Source: Cenococcum geophilum 1.58 (lineage: Eukaryota > Ascomycota > Dothideomycetes > Gloniales > Gloniaceae). From it: DNA of 64,000 nt. The stretch lies in assembly GCA_001692895.1 (NCBI GenBank), contig KV748180.1:1482195-1546194 (forward strand). Direction: 5' to 3'. Under the pieces are notes generated by a model. That model saw only the letters and a program-made list of their open reading frames with translations, was not told where the DNA came from and ran no database searches. Below, one piece after another: positions 1 through 13,087 of this stretch; the stretch's first letter is position 1; the number at the start of each line of letters is the position of its first letter. The position numbers and the translations under genes are program-made.

Positions 1-199
1 TAAATTACTTAGGGAACTTAAAGACTGTTAAGAGTTATAGGACGCGTATACTTAGCGTTAGAGGTAGAGCGAATATCATAAGACGATTAAACGTTTGCTT
101 TGGTGCACTCTAAATAAGAGGAGGGTTGCCGAGATAAAGGACTCACTAAGGCGATATATATTAGCCCCTTCTTTAAGTAACAAGAATACAAAGATAGCA

Positions 200-386
200 T
201 TATTTTACTAAGTGATAATATTACAGTAATAGTGCGAGCGCGACATTGCGCGTATAAAGAAGAAGAAGCTTTAGGTATTATAAGTAACAATATTAACCAA
301 ATTAATTAGACGGATATTACACCTCTAGTAAATAACTTAGAGATGCTAGGTATCTTTAAGGACGAAGATAGAAAGGAGGGAGATAG
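200..386 (+). mobile_element. 3' internal end of a Gypsy-type element, ending in a polypurine tract
   Basis: This stretch matches 49,350-49,534 at a diverged level. Both copies read through the same succession of words (acctctagtaaataacttag in one, acctctaatagacaacttag in the other) and both end in a purine-rich run just before an LTR start. Here the run is gatagaaaggagggagatag at 367-386, a typical polypurine tract for plus-strand priming. No protein domain was recognised. Orientation is inferred from the tract lying upstream of the TG of the LTR. Positions 1-199 are mutated AT-rich sequence with nothing recognisable, apart from a 20-base word near 40-60 that recurs near 7,580. Confidence 0.5.
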
Positions 387-809
387 TGTTACGGACGCTT
401 TAAGTATAATGTTATAACTACTTAGAGAGGAGTTAGAAGAAGCTAGTTAGTTAATATAAGTATAGTCTAGGATAGAACCCGTGGAACTATATAATAAGGA
501 ATAGTAGCTAAGGTTATATAAGGTGCTATAAGGGGAACGTAAGGAATGGAGGGAACTTATATACCTTACGTATAAGACGTATATTACGTATAAGAAGGAT
601 TTTATAGGAGTACGGTTGTGTATTTAAGGACCCTTAGTCCCTACCTAGATAGTTCCTTCTTTGTAGTAATTCTTAGAATACAATTGGAGTTAATCTATTA
701 GGCAACCACTCCACCAGTTGTTATTACGTTGTTGACTTACTTGCAATACCTATACACCTAGCCCATTGACAAGTCTACCGTAGTCTCTACTACAAGGCTT
801 CGTTATATA
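387..809 (+). repeat. LTR of a Gypsy-type element, copy 1
   Basis: The LTR begins TGTTACGGAC directly after a polypurine tract. The same block recurs at 49,535-49,959 with a similar length (about 423 and 425 bp). The best conserved part runs from about 628 to the end and includes ccctacctagatagttc. The right edge is set by where similarity between the copies stops, and the expected terminal CA is not visible, probably because CpA was mutated to TpA. Elements B and C here also have LTRs opening with TGTTACGGA or T(G/A)TCACGGGA, so this is probably another Gypsy family. The 5' partner LTR is not in the window. Confidence 0.6.
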
Positions 810-829
810 TCGCGCGTAGGGGCCCGGTT

Positions 830-3440
830 TTGAGATTAGGTAGTGCTCTTTTAGCCTATTTTTAATTACTGCCTAGATCCTTTCTAGTCTTTGGTTAATT
901 TCCTTAAGGGTGGCCAATAAGCCTTGCTTGTTTAGTATTGGGTAGATTTCTTCTAGGTCTTAGAGTTGTTATTTAACTGTATTAAGGAAACTGTCTATCT
1001 TAAGCTTCCTTATTGCGTATCTTTTTCTATTTAGTTACGCTTTAGTATTTAGGTCTAGCTATATCTAGATAGGGATATAGTCTAGGGTAAGTACCTATTC
1101 TTCTTTAGGGTTGCACCTTTTAAGTCTCTAGTATAGGCCTTCGTCCATAAATATAAGGTTAATTGTACTTCTAGCGGTGCCTTGTTGCTATATAATTACT
1201 CCTAGGGGGGTGGCTAGCTTAAGGCCCTAGATATCTATAGCTCTTAGTAGGCACTTTAACTATTAATCTACAGCAACATAGATACCCCCCTACCGCGGGT
1301 AGTAGAGGTTTATATCTCCTAATAGGATAGACTCTATACCTTTGGTTTCTAGTAAGCTTATTACTAATATAATATTCTCTGTTTATAGGACCCCTTTAAC
1401 CCTAGAGTTATATATATTAATAATTTATACCGGTCCCCTATATGTTTAGATTATTATAACTATAATATCTAGGTTAACTGCCTACTATAACTATAAGGAC
1501 AGGCTAACAGCCTTACTAATTATAAAGCACACGCGTATAGCTGCTTTTGGTTTATATAGGAGCTAGAATCCTTGGGGGCAGTATATTAATTATATAAAGG
1601 TATTATAATACGGCTCTTATATAGTAAGGATATAGTATTTCTCTAGGTCTAGACTATCTAGTAGGGGCCTTATAAGGCGGTAGTTTGTGTTACCGCAGTT
1701 ATACTATATAATAGATAGGTAGCGGACCCCCAGTAAGGGTCCTTTAACTTTTCTTTATTCCTTACTTCTTCTATTTCCACTTTCTCTAAGATATTTAGAG
1801 CTTTTGTCTCTTATATCTATACCCTAGTTACTACTTATTTTATATAGAGCTTTTTATTCCTATGTCTTATATTCCTGTTAGCGCTTCTATATCTAAATCT
1901 GTTATTATTACCGGTTCTTCCCCTATTCTTACTAGTCGGCTATATACCCTTTATGGGTCGGCTGCGAATATTATATTTACCGCATTAAGTCTAATTCTTA
2001 ATTATCCTAGTCTTAAGCCTGCTGTTGCTGTCTATAGGGGTCTTCCTACGGGGCGTCCTCTCCCTTATGTCCCCTGTGACCCTTATGTCCCTAATTGGTC
2101 TAGTGATGTCGCACGGCGTCGCTTCTGGCCCGTTAAGGCTTAGGATAGCTGGCCTAGCCCTCTAGTATTAAAGGTAGGAAACGCTAGAAAGGCACCTGCG
2201 TCCCCCTAGCTTATCGCCTGTTATTTCTATTTATATAACCTAGTATGCAGTTATTCCCGCAGCTGTTAAGCCCTTATCTTCTGTCTCCTGTATTTAATAC
2301 AGTCTTCTCTCTCCTACGCCTTATATGTGCTTCAGTAGCAGTTTACGCATTTTATTTAGTCTTAATTTAAGTAATGTCTCGTATTATGGGGGCCTGTATA
2401 GTAGCCGCAGTATACCTATACTGCGTATATAGATTGGGTATGTCCCCATTATATATAGTAATAGTATTATTCTAGGCGTAGTCTGTAGTTATAGAGCCTT
2501 GTGTTATATATAAGGCCATTTATAATTATTCCTTTTTAGATAAGGAGTTTTTGCATTCCTAGTATATATGTGCTGACAATAAGGGAGCCATACGTTCGTC
2601 CGGCGTCTCCTTAGTAAGTCTCCGGCGACCCTTATATCCTCTTATTATTCTTATTATATACTTAGTTTGCATTTTCCTATTAAAGCCATTAGATTTAGGT
2701 GATTTTAAGTCCTGGTATAAGGTGTTCCGTTTATCTTACTATCTTCTATATAATTGCTGTGTTATCTACCTAGCGTCCCTTTTCTACCCTAAGGCTTATA
2801 GGAACCGCTAGGACTTCAACTAGGTAATCCTCGCGGAGTACTTTTATGCCAATACGTTCTCCTAGCCTATCCCCTACCCTTACGGCTCGTTCCTTTGCCT
2901 ATTGGTCCTTTAGGGTAACTCTAATATCTCCGCTCTTAAGGTATTGGACTGTAATAGCGTTATAAACCTCTTTGTGTATCTTTATAAGGACTTCTGTTTC
3001 TAATTATCCCCTAAGCCCCTCTACTTATTCTATATTTGGTCGTATTATAATTATATACCCAGTTATTAACTTAAGGGGGGTAGATTCCCTATACTATAAA
3101 AGCGCAGCTACAGCAGCCCAGGTGCGGTTCGCTGGTAAGGGGGGGTTATACTTATTTTTAATTTTGCTTAGCCGTTAGAGGATTTAATTAAGAGTTTACT
3201 AAAGGGGCGCCTAAGGTTCGCTAGACTAGCGGAGCTATTCTGCTAGCTGCATTAGTTTGTTATAGCTAACGGTTACTTCCTTATAATTCTGGATACTAGA
3301 CGCGTCTAATAGGCTTTATATTTTATTAGATGCCTTCTTAATAGAGGTATTTCCGCTTTATGGTGTAGTATTCGCCCGTCTTTATTGTAGAGGGCCATTG
3401 CTAGGCGTAGTTCTAGCGGTCACGCGCGAGTGCGAGCCAC
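830..3440 (-). mobile_element. Tad-like LINE, gag-like ORF1 and endonuclease part, RIP-degraded
   Basis: Read on the minus strand through TAA/TAG stops, this encodes the start of a non-LTR retrotransposon. From about 1,705 downwards the frame reads LQ-NCG...RPLLDSLD...IQEP, the usual opening of the apurinic-type endonuclease of Tad/I-clade LINEs. Near 1,276-1,322 it reads GDINLYYPR-GG, the GDFN..H..WG active-site region, and near 1,150-1,190 it reads STINLIF, the S/T-I-D-L motif. Upstream (1,850-3,440) is the expected place of a gag-like ORF1; a CVNC-type zinc knuckle is readable near 2,300-2,345. The reverse transcriptase half is missing, because the element meets the LTR ending at 809. The + strand keeps TG and has lost CA, so the coding strand keeps CA and has lost TG. 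Confidence 0.7.
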
Positions 3441-3639
3441 CGTTATTTAACGTGTGCCTCCCCTATAATGCATACATCTTAGGGGGATTCTCTAGGTGTT
3501 TTTCAGGGTTCTTTTGGTTAGTTTTAGTCTTTTTGGGCCGGGTGTAGCAAGAGCTCCTTTTTTGGAGATAGATATATAGACCTAGAGGACTTAATACTAA
3601 GTATATATACGGCTAGCATCTAGTAGAAGTTTAAGGATT

Positions 3640-6600
3640 AGAAAATTTAATACTTTAATTAGAAAGATTCCTTATAAAAGAATGCTTAGATAAATAATAA
3701 TAGTAGGAATACCTAAAGAATATATGTCTATAGTATATAAAGGATAAAAAGTAAACTAGGTATTGGCTAAAGAGTAAGCTAAATATATAAGAATTAAGTA
3801 GCTAATAGTTAGGAAAAGTAGAGGCCTATAGGACTAGAGGGAGCTAGTAGTAGACCTTTAGACCCTTAAAGGAATTTAAGGACAGCACTTAAATTTATAA
3901 GTTAATTAGTAAGATTAATAGTTTAAAGTATTAATAGATAGTAGAGTAATGAGGAACTATATTTTACTAGTAATAGTAAAGAAGATAGGGCTACCTTATA
4001 GATAGAAGGAGCACCCTTATTTATTAGTTATAATTTTAGAAGATCTAATAACCTATAGAGGAGGTATTATTAATCTTAAAATAGGACCTATTTAGATAAC
4101 TATTAAAGGAAGATAAATTAAAATATCTTTTAATATCCTACTATTAGGGCAGGATAAGGCAGTATTAGGTAGGCCTTAGTTATAGGAATATAATCTAAAG
4201 ATTAATTGGATTATAGGTTAAGTTAATATTAGAGATACTTAATAACGTATGAGGTATATAGCAACTAAGTTAGTATAGTACTAAGTTAAAGCGACGTATA
4301 AGGAAACTAAGAAAGGGTTGTCCTATATACTAAAGAGATACTATAAGTATAGTTAAAAGCTATAGAGCCTAAAAAGTAAAAAGCTATTAAAGTATATAGT
4401 ATAGGACTATAAAATAGAATTAGAACCAGAAATAAGTTTAAAGTTCTTTTTAATCTATAAGCTAACTAAAGAAGAGTTAAGAGTACTTAAAGAGTTTATC
4501 TAGGAAAACTTATAAAAGGGATATATTAAACTATCGCATTTATTAGCAGGATATCTAGTATTATTTGTACTAAAGAAGAATGGAAAGCTTAGGCTATATA
4601 TTAATTATAAATAGTTAAATAGCATTACTAGGAAAGATAGGTATTTTTTACCTTTAATTAGCGAAATCTAGGATTAGATAGGTAATGTGCAAATCTTTAT
4701 AAAGATAGATTTAAGATAGGCGTACTATTAGATTAGGATTAAGAAAGGTAATAAATAAAAGGTAGCCTTTAGGTTAAAGAAAGGACTATATAAGCTATTA
4801 GTTATATAATTTAGGCTTATAAACGTACTAGTAATATTCTAAAAGCGGATTAATAATATATTAGGAGAACACCTTAATAAGCTTATTATAGTATATTTTA
4901 ATATTATTATTATCTACTTAATAATTAAGGAAGAATACGGAGAATACGTTAAATAGGTTTTAAAGAGACTATAAAAAGAATAGATATTAGTAGTAATTAA
5001 AAAATATAAGTTCTTTATAAAGAAGATAGATTTTATTAGATTTATTATTAAACTAAGTTATATTAGTATAGACCTAAAGAAGATTAAAGCTATAGTAAGT
5101 TAGTAAGAACTAGAAAATATAATATAGTTAAGGTTATTCTTAGGGGTTTATAACTACTATAGAAGGCTTATAGTATAATAGTTAAAGAATATTAAACCCT
5201 TTACTAGACTTATAAAGAAAGAGTAACTATAGATTTAGGGAGATAAATAAAAGAAATTATTTAAGGAACTTAAGGAGTTATTTACCTAGGAACTAATCCT
5301 TAAAATCTATTAACTAGAACTAAAAATGGTTGTGGAAATAGATATATTAGACTTTATACTAGGAGTATATTTGCTATAAAAGTACAAGAATATATAGTAT
5401 TTAATAGCATACTATAGTCGGAAGATAATACTACTAGAGTTAAACTATAATATCTACAATAAGGAGTTATTAGGTATAGTTATAGTATTTAAGAAATAGA
5501 GAGTATTTTTATAAGGTATAAAGAAACTATTTATAGTTAAGATAAATTATAAGAACCTAACGAGGTTCCTAATAATAAAGGAACTTAATAGAAGATAAGT
5601 TAGATAGGTAGAAATGCTTATAGAATACTGTTTTAAATTTTAGTATATTAAGGGCATTAAGAATATAAGAGCTAATGTATTAAGTAGAAAAGCTAAATTA
5701 TAAAATAATAAAAAATTATTAGGAGTAATGCTACGCAGAGATAGTAATAGATTAATTAGGTATAATTATTCTAAAATTATAGTAACTTAAGAGTACAAGC
5801 TACTAGAAAGCGATTAGATAAAAAGTATTTAAGAGATATAATTTAAGGATTTAGAAACGGGCTAGTATAAGTGGAGAACAAATATATATATCCTAAGGGG
5901 AATAGCGGAGGAATTTATTAAAGATTTCTATAAGGGAATAATATAGGGATATAACAGAGCTATAGGCTTAGTATTAAGACTTTAAAAGGAGTATATTATT
6001 TATAGAATTTAGGGCTTAGTAAGAAAAGTTATAAAGGAGTATCTAGATTACTAAAGAAATAAGCTAATAAGGTATAAGCCGTATAGAAAACTATAGCCTA
6101 TTAAAATACCAGAACGTCTATAAGAGATAATATTATAGGACTTTATTATAAAGTTACTAAAGTTAAAAGATCTTATTACTAGATAGGAATATAATATAAT
6201 TCTTATAATAGTAAATAAGTTAACTAAATAGGGCTACTTTATAGCATATATAGAAGAAATCTTAGCGGAAGATATCCCTAAAATCTATATTAAGGAAGTA
6301 TTTATAAGATATAGAGCACTAAATAAGATTATATTAGATAGAGATCTAAGATTTATAGTAATATTTTTAAAGGTATTCTTAGCGGAATAAGAAGTTAAAG
6401 TAGTAACTTCTACTGTATATTACTTATAGATAGATAGATAGATAGATAGAAAGATTAAATTAGACGCTAGAATAGTATCTAAGATATTATATTAATTATA
6501 TATAGAATAATTAGGTATTATTACTACTAGTTATATAATTTGCATATAATGCGACACTATAGAAAGGTATAGAGATATTACTATTTTAGGCGAATTACAA

Positions 6601-7170
6601 ATATAAGCCTAAAATATTATTATTACCGTAATAAGTAAAGAAAATAAGTAGTATAGTAAAATAGAGAATGGAAACTCTAATAAATCTTTATAAGGACCTC
6701 TATTTTATAATATAGTTAGTATAAAAAAAGATAAAAAGGTACTATAATATTAAGAGATCTAAGGGACTAGATCTAAAGGAGGGGGATGAAGTATAGCTAT
6801 TATATAAAAATTTTACAAGTTAACAACTAAGTAAGAAGTTAAACTATATTAGACTAGGACCATTTAAAATTATAACTAAGATTTTAGAAGTTACGTATAG
6901 ACTTAACTTACTAGTAAAGATAAAGATCTACCTTATATAGTATATTATAATACTAGAACTAGTATATAAAGACGTAGAGCTATTAGTCTATAAAGAAGAT
7001 ATATATAAAGGATAAGAAGAAGATAAATAGTAAGTTTTAAAGATATTAATAACGAAATAGAGTATAAAGTTAAGTGGATAGGCTATAATAAGACTACCTA
7101 GAAGCTATTAGAAAACTTAAAGAACGCTATAAGAAAGGTATAAGAGTATTAGAAGAGAATAGGTTAGGTA
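3640..7170 (+). mobile_element. Chromodomain Gypsy retrotransposon A (chromovirus), saturated with RIP
   Basis: A single plus-strand frame, interrupted only where Gln or Trp codons became TAA/TAG, gives the Ty3/Gypsy pol order. The protease motif is LIDSRVMRNYI at 3,931-3,963 (family form L-I-D-S-G-A). Reverse transcriptase runs about 4,440-5,100, with KKNGKLRLYINYK at 4,573-4,611 and the catalytic YFDDI box near 4,894 now reading YFNII. RNase H is about 5,300-5,700. The integrase core is about 5,880-6,800, with ILDRDLRF near 6,331. A C-terminal chromodomain lies at 7,042-7,160 (NNEIEYKVKWIGYNKTT). Such chromodomains steer integration to H3K9-methylated chromatin. Only a fragment of gag is readable and no LTR pair was found, so the element is truncated or its ends are unrecognisable. 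Confidence 0.8.
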
Positions 7171-7179
7171 ATATTAAGA

Positions 7180-8145
7180 AGGAGCTAAAAATAAAGAAAT
7201 TAGTTAAGGGTAATAAATAAGCCAGATTATTTAAGGGATCTACCGCTAGCGTATAAGTTACTTCTACCTCTTTTTAATTAAAATCCTTTTTAACCTTTTT
7301 AGCCTTAAGCTTACGGAGACCTTACTTAGTAAGACGCTACTCCTTAAAGCGCACCTTCTTATAGACCTTTTTAAGATAGACTAAATAAGCGTAAGTAGTC
7401 TGTTAAGCTTTAAATACTTTTTACTCTTTAGTATAAATTTACTCCCTATTATTATAAAGCTTCTATACTTTAGTAAGAGTAATAGTAAGTTTATTCTTAA
7501 GGCGGGACGCCTTAGATTAAACGTAAGACCCTATAATAAATTAGATAAGGAAGTTAAAGACTAATAAGACTAATAAGACGCGTATACTTAGTGTTAAAGA
7601 TAAATTAAATATTATAAAATAATCGCATATTTACTCACGTATACTTAGTATAAAAGAAATATTAGTAACTAGATGGAGCCGCGATTATAATATATACTAA
7701 CTTTCTTTCCTTATAACAGGAATAGGACGGTATAACTTTACTCTATTAAAAAAGAAAATAGAGATCTAACTGCCGGTTTTGGAGGGTTCTGTTACTGTTT
7801 TTAGAGGTTATATTACTAAAACTCCCTACCGCTCTAAGCCTCTTACTTACTAGTCTAACGTTAAGCCTTTTACTTACCGCCCTACGCCTCTTGCTTTTTA
7901 ATAGGCAGACTATAATCCTTCTATACGCCCGGCACTGAAGCTATATATACTCTATGGCTCCTACCTTTAATCCGTTTAATCTAGGCCTAGTTTCTCTTAT
8001 TCTCTACCCTCCTATCTCCTTAACCCCGTATTACTCTTTAGACCCTTTTTACCGTTATTACCCTCTAGGTCCTTTCCGCTGTTACTACCTTAAGTTCTCT
8101 TCTAGCTTACTAGAATACGGCGCGCTTAATTATTAAACCGTAGCT
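7180..8145. other. RIP-degraded sequence without a recognised gene
   Basis: The minus strand of 7,250-7,560 gives a basic Lys/Arg-rich frame that could be the tail of a DNA transposase, but nothing specific can be named. At 7,575-7,650 the word gacgcgtatacttag occurs, with a related shorter word cacgtatacttag, and a near copy lies at 40-60. An open frame of 60 codons at 7,954-8,136 has no family features and lies just upstream of the DUF3435 relic. Confidence 0.4.
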
Positions 8146-8149
8146 TACT

Positions 8150-10250
8150 ATTTAGCGTTATTAATAATAAGTATATAGGTATAGATAGCGACGGTAATAG
8201 CTATAGAACAGAGCCGACCGTCTTTAATAGTAATACCGATAGTAATGCTAATAGTAACGCCGACTATAACACCAATAGTGGCATTAACTGTAACGCTAAT
8301 AGCATTGCTAGATCTAACGATGCTTACGAAGCGCTCGCTTAAGTATAGCTTTATAAGGATTAAGACCATCTGCTAAAATACTACCTTAAATAGTTAGAAG
8401 AGTTTAAGGAATCTAATTTTACGACGTAGGACTACGCCAATGCCACTATAGCTCTCCTTAACCACATTAAAGAATACTAGTATTAGTAAGTAATAACCTA
8501 TTTAGTGGCTTCCTTTTAAGCCTAACTTAGTAGAGAGCTAATAATTTCTAGATACTGCACCTATATAAGGAAAGACCCTAAGAAAACGTACTAAGTCCTT
8601 TTACTTTAGCTCCTTTATAGCTTCTTTAACTAGTTCCTAAACTAAAAATAAGGGAAAGATAGTAGAAAATAGTATAGGATAAAGGTTTTTAGCTCGTTTA
8701 GCCTATACTAGAAGTACTATCGCCTTATATATAAGAGAGCGACCAGTAAGAAAATTGCTAGTAAACTAACCTGCTAGATATATAAGGTGATTATATTTTT
8801 AGTTAATCCTTTAACCTAGTAAGGTAAGGCAAAGCTAAGATATCTTTCTTAGGTACTTTGGAAACTGGTAAAGAAATATAGTTTAAGCGATAAAAAGTAA
8901 GAAAAGACTGTTATAGACGTAGAGGATCTCGCCCTAGTCTTTAAGACTAACTTAGTTATAATAAGGAAGCGATATATAGTTAGATAATATTAGATATAAG
9001 TGCATTTCTTAATATAACTAGGTCTTTGCACTATAAGCTAACCTAAAGCTCTTCTAAACCTATACTACCGACATATAATAGTTATACTTATTTAGGACCT
9101 AAAGGGCGGTCCCTATAATATCGTGCTTAAGTTTATATTCAAATTTATTAAGGAATATCTTAGTATAAAGAAAGCGTGTGTTATCTCTATCCTATTTCTC
9201 TTACCTTATACTTATAGAGAACTAGTAATACTTTCCTAATTTTAGAGATTATTTTTAACCCTTTACTTATTTTTAGCCCTTACGTCTTTTTCCTAGGCCT
9301 CTTTTTTACTAACTAAGCTTTTAGAGCCCCTAACCTAATATCTACGGAGTAGCTTAGTAAGCTATATATTAAGCCTAGGTGTAACTAGTTACTACTACTA
9401 CTCCGTTTAAACCTAGATAATATCCCCGTATTTTAGCAATTAATTAAAGCTTTTTATAGCTATAAGGTCTTACCTAATTAACCTTTATAGTACTTAACTT
9501 TTTTGCCGTAGATTAAGGATCTTGGCGTAATTATAAGATTTTGGCAGGTTGCGCGCCTATATAGTCTCCGTTATGGCGTAGGTAAGGCATTTAATAAGAA
9601 TAGTAAGTTCTATTATATAGAGCTAGTCCTACTAAGACATTTCTAATATCTTTACTACCTAGGTAATGTGACTAATGCCCTCCGGAACCTGATAATGTAG
9701 TACGCTAACGCTTAAACGTTCTTAAAGCACTACCTTTTATAGCGTATTGACGTAGATATATAAGCAATTGTTTAAGGCTTAGAGCCTTAGGAAAAGTTAA
9801 TAAAAGCGGCATGCTAAATAAGTTAATTAATTAACCTGTGGCGGCTATAGAACCTAATAAAAGAATAATCCTTATCAGTTAATAAGAACCTATATATTTG
9901 TTCCTTAATTAAAGTTTAAAATAAGCTAAAGTATAGCCTTAAGCGTAAAGTTGTAGAAAGTATAGAATACTAAAAGCTTAACTAGGAAATTATAAATGAA
10001 AGACAACGTTAAAGAAATTCGCTATTAGAAAATATTAAGAAGAATTAGGACAATAAATAAGCTGTAATTAATATTAAGCGGCAACTTTCTAGGGTTAAAT
10101 TTAGCGAGGATATTAAAGCAAAGTAAAAGTATAGATTATTGCGAATACTTTATAGCTTGCTATAAGTTAAGCGGATAGAGACTCTGGTAGGAATAGTAAA
10201 ATATTATTTTGTTTTGCGATAGGCTAAATAAAGAGAGGCTAGAGTTTTAA
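8150..10250 (+). pseudogene. DUF3435 tyrosine-recombinase-like relic (Starship-captain family)
   Basis: Reading through TAA/TAG gives a DUF3435 protein of roughly 600 residues. The N-terminal part contains SLYQKYYRLIYKRATSKKI (about 8,690-8,750) and VEDLALVFKTNL (8,918-8,955). The middle has GGPYNIVLKFIFKFIKEYL (9,110-9,170) and SPYVFFLGLFFTNQAF (9,260-9,315). The C-terminal catalytic part has SLRYGVGKAFN (9,563-9,600) and LIMQYANAQTFLKHYL (9,686-9,740), followed by a basic coiled tail to about 10,250. DUF3435 proteins are tyrosine recombinases; members at the 5' edge of Starship giant transposons act as captains. The many stops make it non-functional. The start is not identifiable. No Starship terminus was recognised, so captain status is inference, while family membership is seen. 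Confidence 0.75.
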
Positions 10251-10259
10251 CCCTTTTAC

Positions 10260-12760
10260 TAGCTTTTATTAGAACTCTTCTTTATATTTTTATTCTTTAC
10301 TTATAGATTTAAGATTATAAAGTTAAGGCCACCGTATCTAACCGTTGCCTATATAGCCTTATTGCTTAATATTTCTTTATTACTATCTACCCCTATTTCT
10401 TAATCTTTAGTACTAAAACTATTTTCTCCTTTATATAATGTCTCTGTATCCCATTCTTAATCCTTATTGCTAAAGTTACTTTCCTAACCAGCTAACGCCT
10501 TTATATTGCCGTCGTTATCTCTAAAGTCGATTTCTCTATCTATAAACGCCTACTTACTAGCTAATAATTTAGAGACGCTGCGCTTATAGGTACTTAGGGT
10601 TATAGGATACTACTTAAGGAGAAATTATAATTAATGTTATTGGGATATAGAATAAGCCTATGGACCTCTAAGTACCGGCTACTTAGCGCCTTAAGTAAAA
10701 GATCTCCCCTAACGCAAGGCAGATTAATAGAAGTTAGTTACTACCTATATAAGGCAGAGCGTTTATAAAGGGCTTAGCTAGAATGCTAATTAAACTACCC
10801 TATAGGCACTAATAGCTCCTTTACTATAGATAGGGGGTTAATATATAAGATTAACTGGCTAGGATAAGTTTACTACTTAGGCTGTGTCTTGCACCAGAAA
10901 GGATAGGCGTTAAAAGTAGATTATATAATGCTATTCCTACTAAGAGAGGCGTTATTAGGGGTTATTGTTAACTTTTAGTTTTAGTTTATAACTTTATACA
11001 AACGCTTCTAAACCCTACTAAGGCATATAGCGTCCGTTAGGGATTGTTAGCCGTTTAAATTTAGTAATAGCTTAGCTAATAGCTACTCCTAATAATGCCT
11101 TACTTATAGATCGCTCTAGGCGCCTATAGTCTTAGGCGCAGACGATATATAAGCTAAGAGTAATTATAGTTACTAAATATTGCATTATAAACACTATATA
11201 GGGTGGAAAAGGGCGGCTAGTATACTCTGCCTTTTTATTCTGCCTTCTATCCTAACTCCGCCCTAGGAGAGAAATAGAATATAAACGTTATGCTCCCGGT
11301 TCTTATATATTATTAAATTAACTTACCTTTAAACCTAACCTCTTAATTATATACCCCTTATAATCTTTATAGGAATACTAGATATTAAATATTATATATA
11401 TTATCTTAACTAAGCTTAGATACGTTGCTAATATAACCTATAGGTCCTTAACTAGTGCTTATAAAAACATTACTATATGCTACTGCCCTGAGGGTAATAT
11501 ACCTAATTATTAACCTACTAGAAACCTTAAATTATCCTAAAATTGCATTAATAATAAAAATACAGCATCTAGTAGCGGGGAGGAGAAATAATTGTAGTTT
11601 TTTAACCCTATATAGAAATAGATACCTTATATACCTATTTAAACACCTAATAAAGTTAATCCTTATAAAAATAAAGATAATATAAAGGGCGATATATAAG
11701 AGGACACGGTTTAGGGAGGTGTATAAAAAATATACCTTAATTACTTTAGGGACTTAGAAGGCTACGGCAAAGCTAAAATAGGCTTACCTAAGCTAATAAA
11801 GGACTATAGTAAGGCCAAGATAAACTCGCCTTAACTAGTAGATATAGTTACGGTTTTTAAATACGTTTTGCCGGTAACTTAAGGTATATTTATAAGACCC
11901 TTATATTTATTTAGCAATACTAATAAGTAAGTAGAGAATAGCTTAACTAATCTTATAACGTTTCTTAGAGTTATATCTCCCTTATTTAAAGTATTAACGA
12001 TTTCCGATGCTATAATTTCGCGTAAATAATTAAAGTATCTCGTTTTATAGTTGCCTTCTTATTATATAATAAAGGACTAGAGATATCTCTAAAGCCCTAG
12101 TTATAAAGCATTTATATCTACGTTTAGCCCTATTATAGTAATATACTAGTATCCTACTTAGGTTTTAGCTGTGGATATACCGCAAGAGAGACTTGTAATA
12201 TACTATACTAAGAACCCTTAATTCCTCTATTGTTATGCTAAAATATATAAACCGCTTAAAGATGTTATAATAGAGATAGCTAAGAGGGTATTAGAGGATT
12301 CGCTAAAAGAGCTATTAGGGAGAAGGATATATAAGAGAAAGGCAGTTTATACCGGAGATAGAGGTTCTAAGAAGCCTAAGGAATAATAAATTTCTTATAA
12401 GGAAAGACTTTCGCAATTATATTTATCTCTTTTAGCATTTATTAAGAATTAAGACGTTAATTAGGATTTCTTTAGCTTAGTATTTTGTTTCTATCTAGTT
12501 GCTTCTATATTAAAAATCTCTTATTCTTGTCCGTATATAAATAAACAAATTCTTATATATTAGAATAAAGTTAGAAAGACTCGCTTACAGTATGTTTTAA
12601 AAGTCTTTACCATTAAGAAATTTACCGCCTTAGCTTACTGCCTTTTAAATTTAGATATCCTCCCATTCTAGGGTTTAAGTTAACTCTAAATTTTATATTA
12701 ATAGGGTGGGAATATTAAGAATAAATATAGGATCTACCCCTTAATATTAGCCTAAGTTTT
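10260..12760. other. RIP-degraded sequence, no gene recognised
   Basis: AT-rich and CpA/TpG-poor throughout. A plus-strand frame at about 12,180-12,400 reads YYTKNP-FLYCYAKIYKP and continues with a basic segment, and the minus strand at 10,330-10,560 gives an acidic, Asn/Asp-rich frame. Neither could be assigned. The 76-codon open frame at 11,455-11,685 shows no family features. Confidence 0.4.
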
Positions 12761-12774
12761 AACTAAAAACAAGA

Positions 12775-12995
12775 TCTTATTTTAAGAACTAGATCCAATT
12801 TTAAAGACTATATTTTAATTTTAAAGACTATATCCCGATTTCAGGTTCTAGCTTAAATTATAATCCTAAAAACTAGATCTAATTCTAGAGACTAGATCCT
12901 AATTCCTATTTTAAATATAGGTAAATTAACTACTATAAAAAAGGGCGCAATTTTAAAAACTAGATCTAGTCCTAGGAACTAGAACCTGTTTTTAG
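12775..12995. repeat. Degenerate tandem repeat built on actagatc/aattttaaa
   Basis: The words gaactagatcc, actagatctaattct, gactagatccta, aactagatctag and ggaactagaacc recur every 20-60 bases, joined by aattttaaagac. This looks like an eroded minisatellite. Nothing suggests coding function. Confidence 0.5.
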
Positions 12996-13061
12996 AAAGG
13001 TTAACTATATTTAATTTTAATATAGTAGGCAAAAGTAGGCATATAGAATTGAGCCTAGTTT

Positions 13062-13087
13062 TATATATATATATATATATATATATA
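13062..13087. repeat. AT microsatellite
   Basis: An uninterrupted run of alternating T and A of about 26 bases, ending before gtatttag. Confidence 0.85.

Noticed and set aside
1862..3178. Plus-strand open frames at 1,862-2,143 and 2,972-3,178
   Set aside because: They lie antisense to the LINE, whose minus-strand frame carries the endonuclease motifs.
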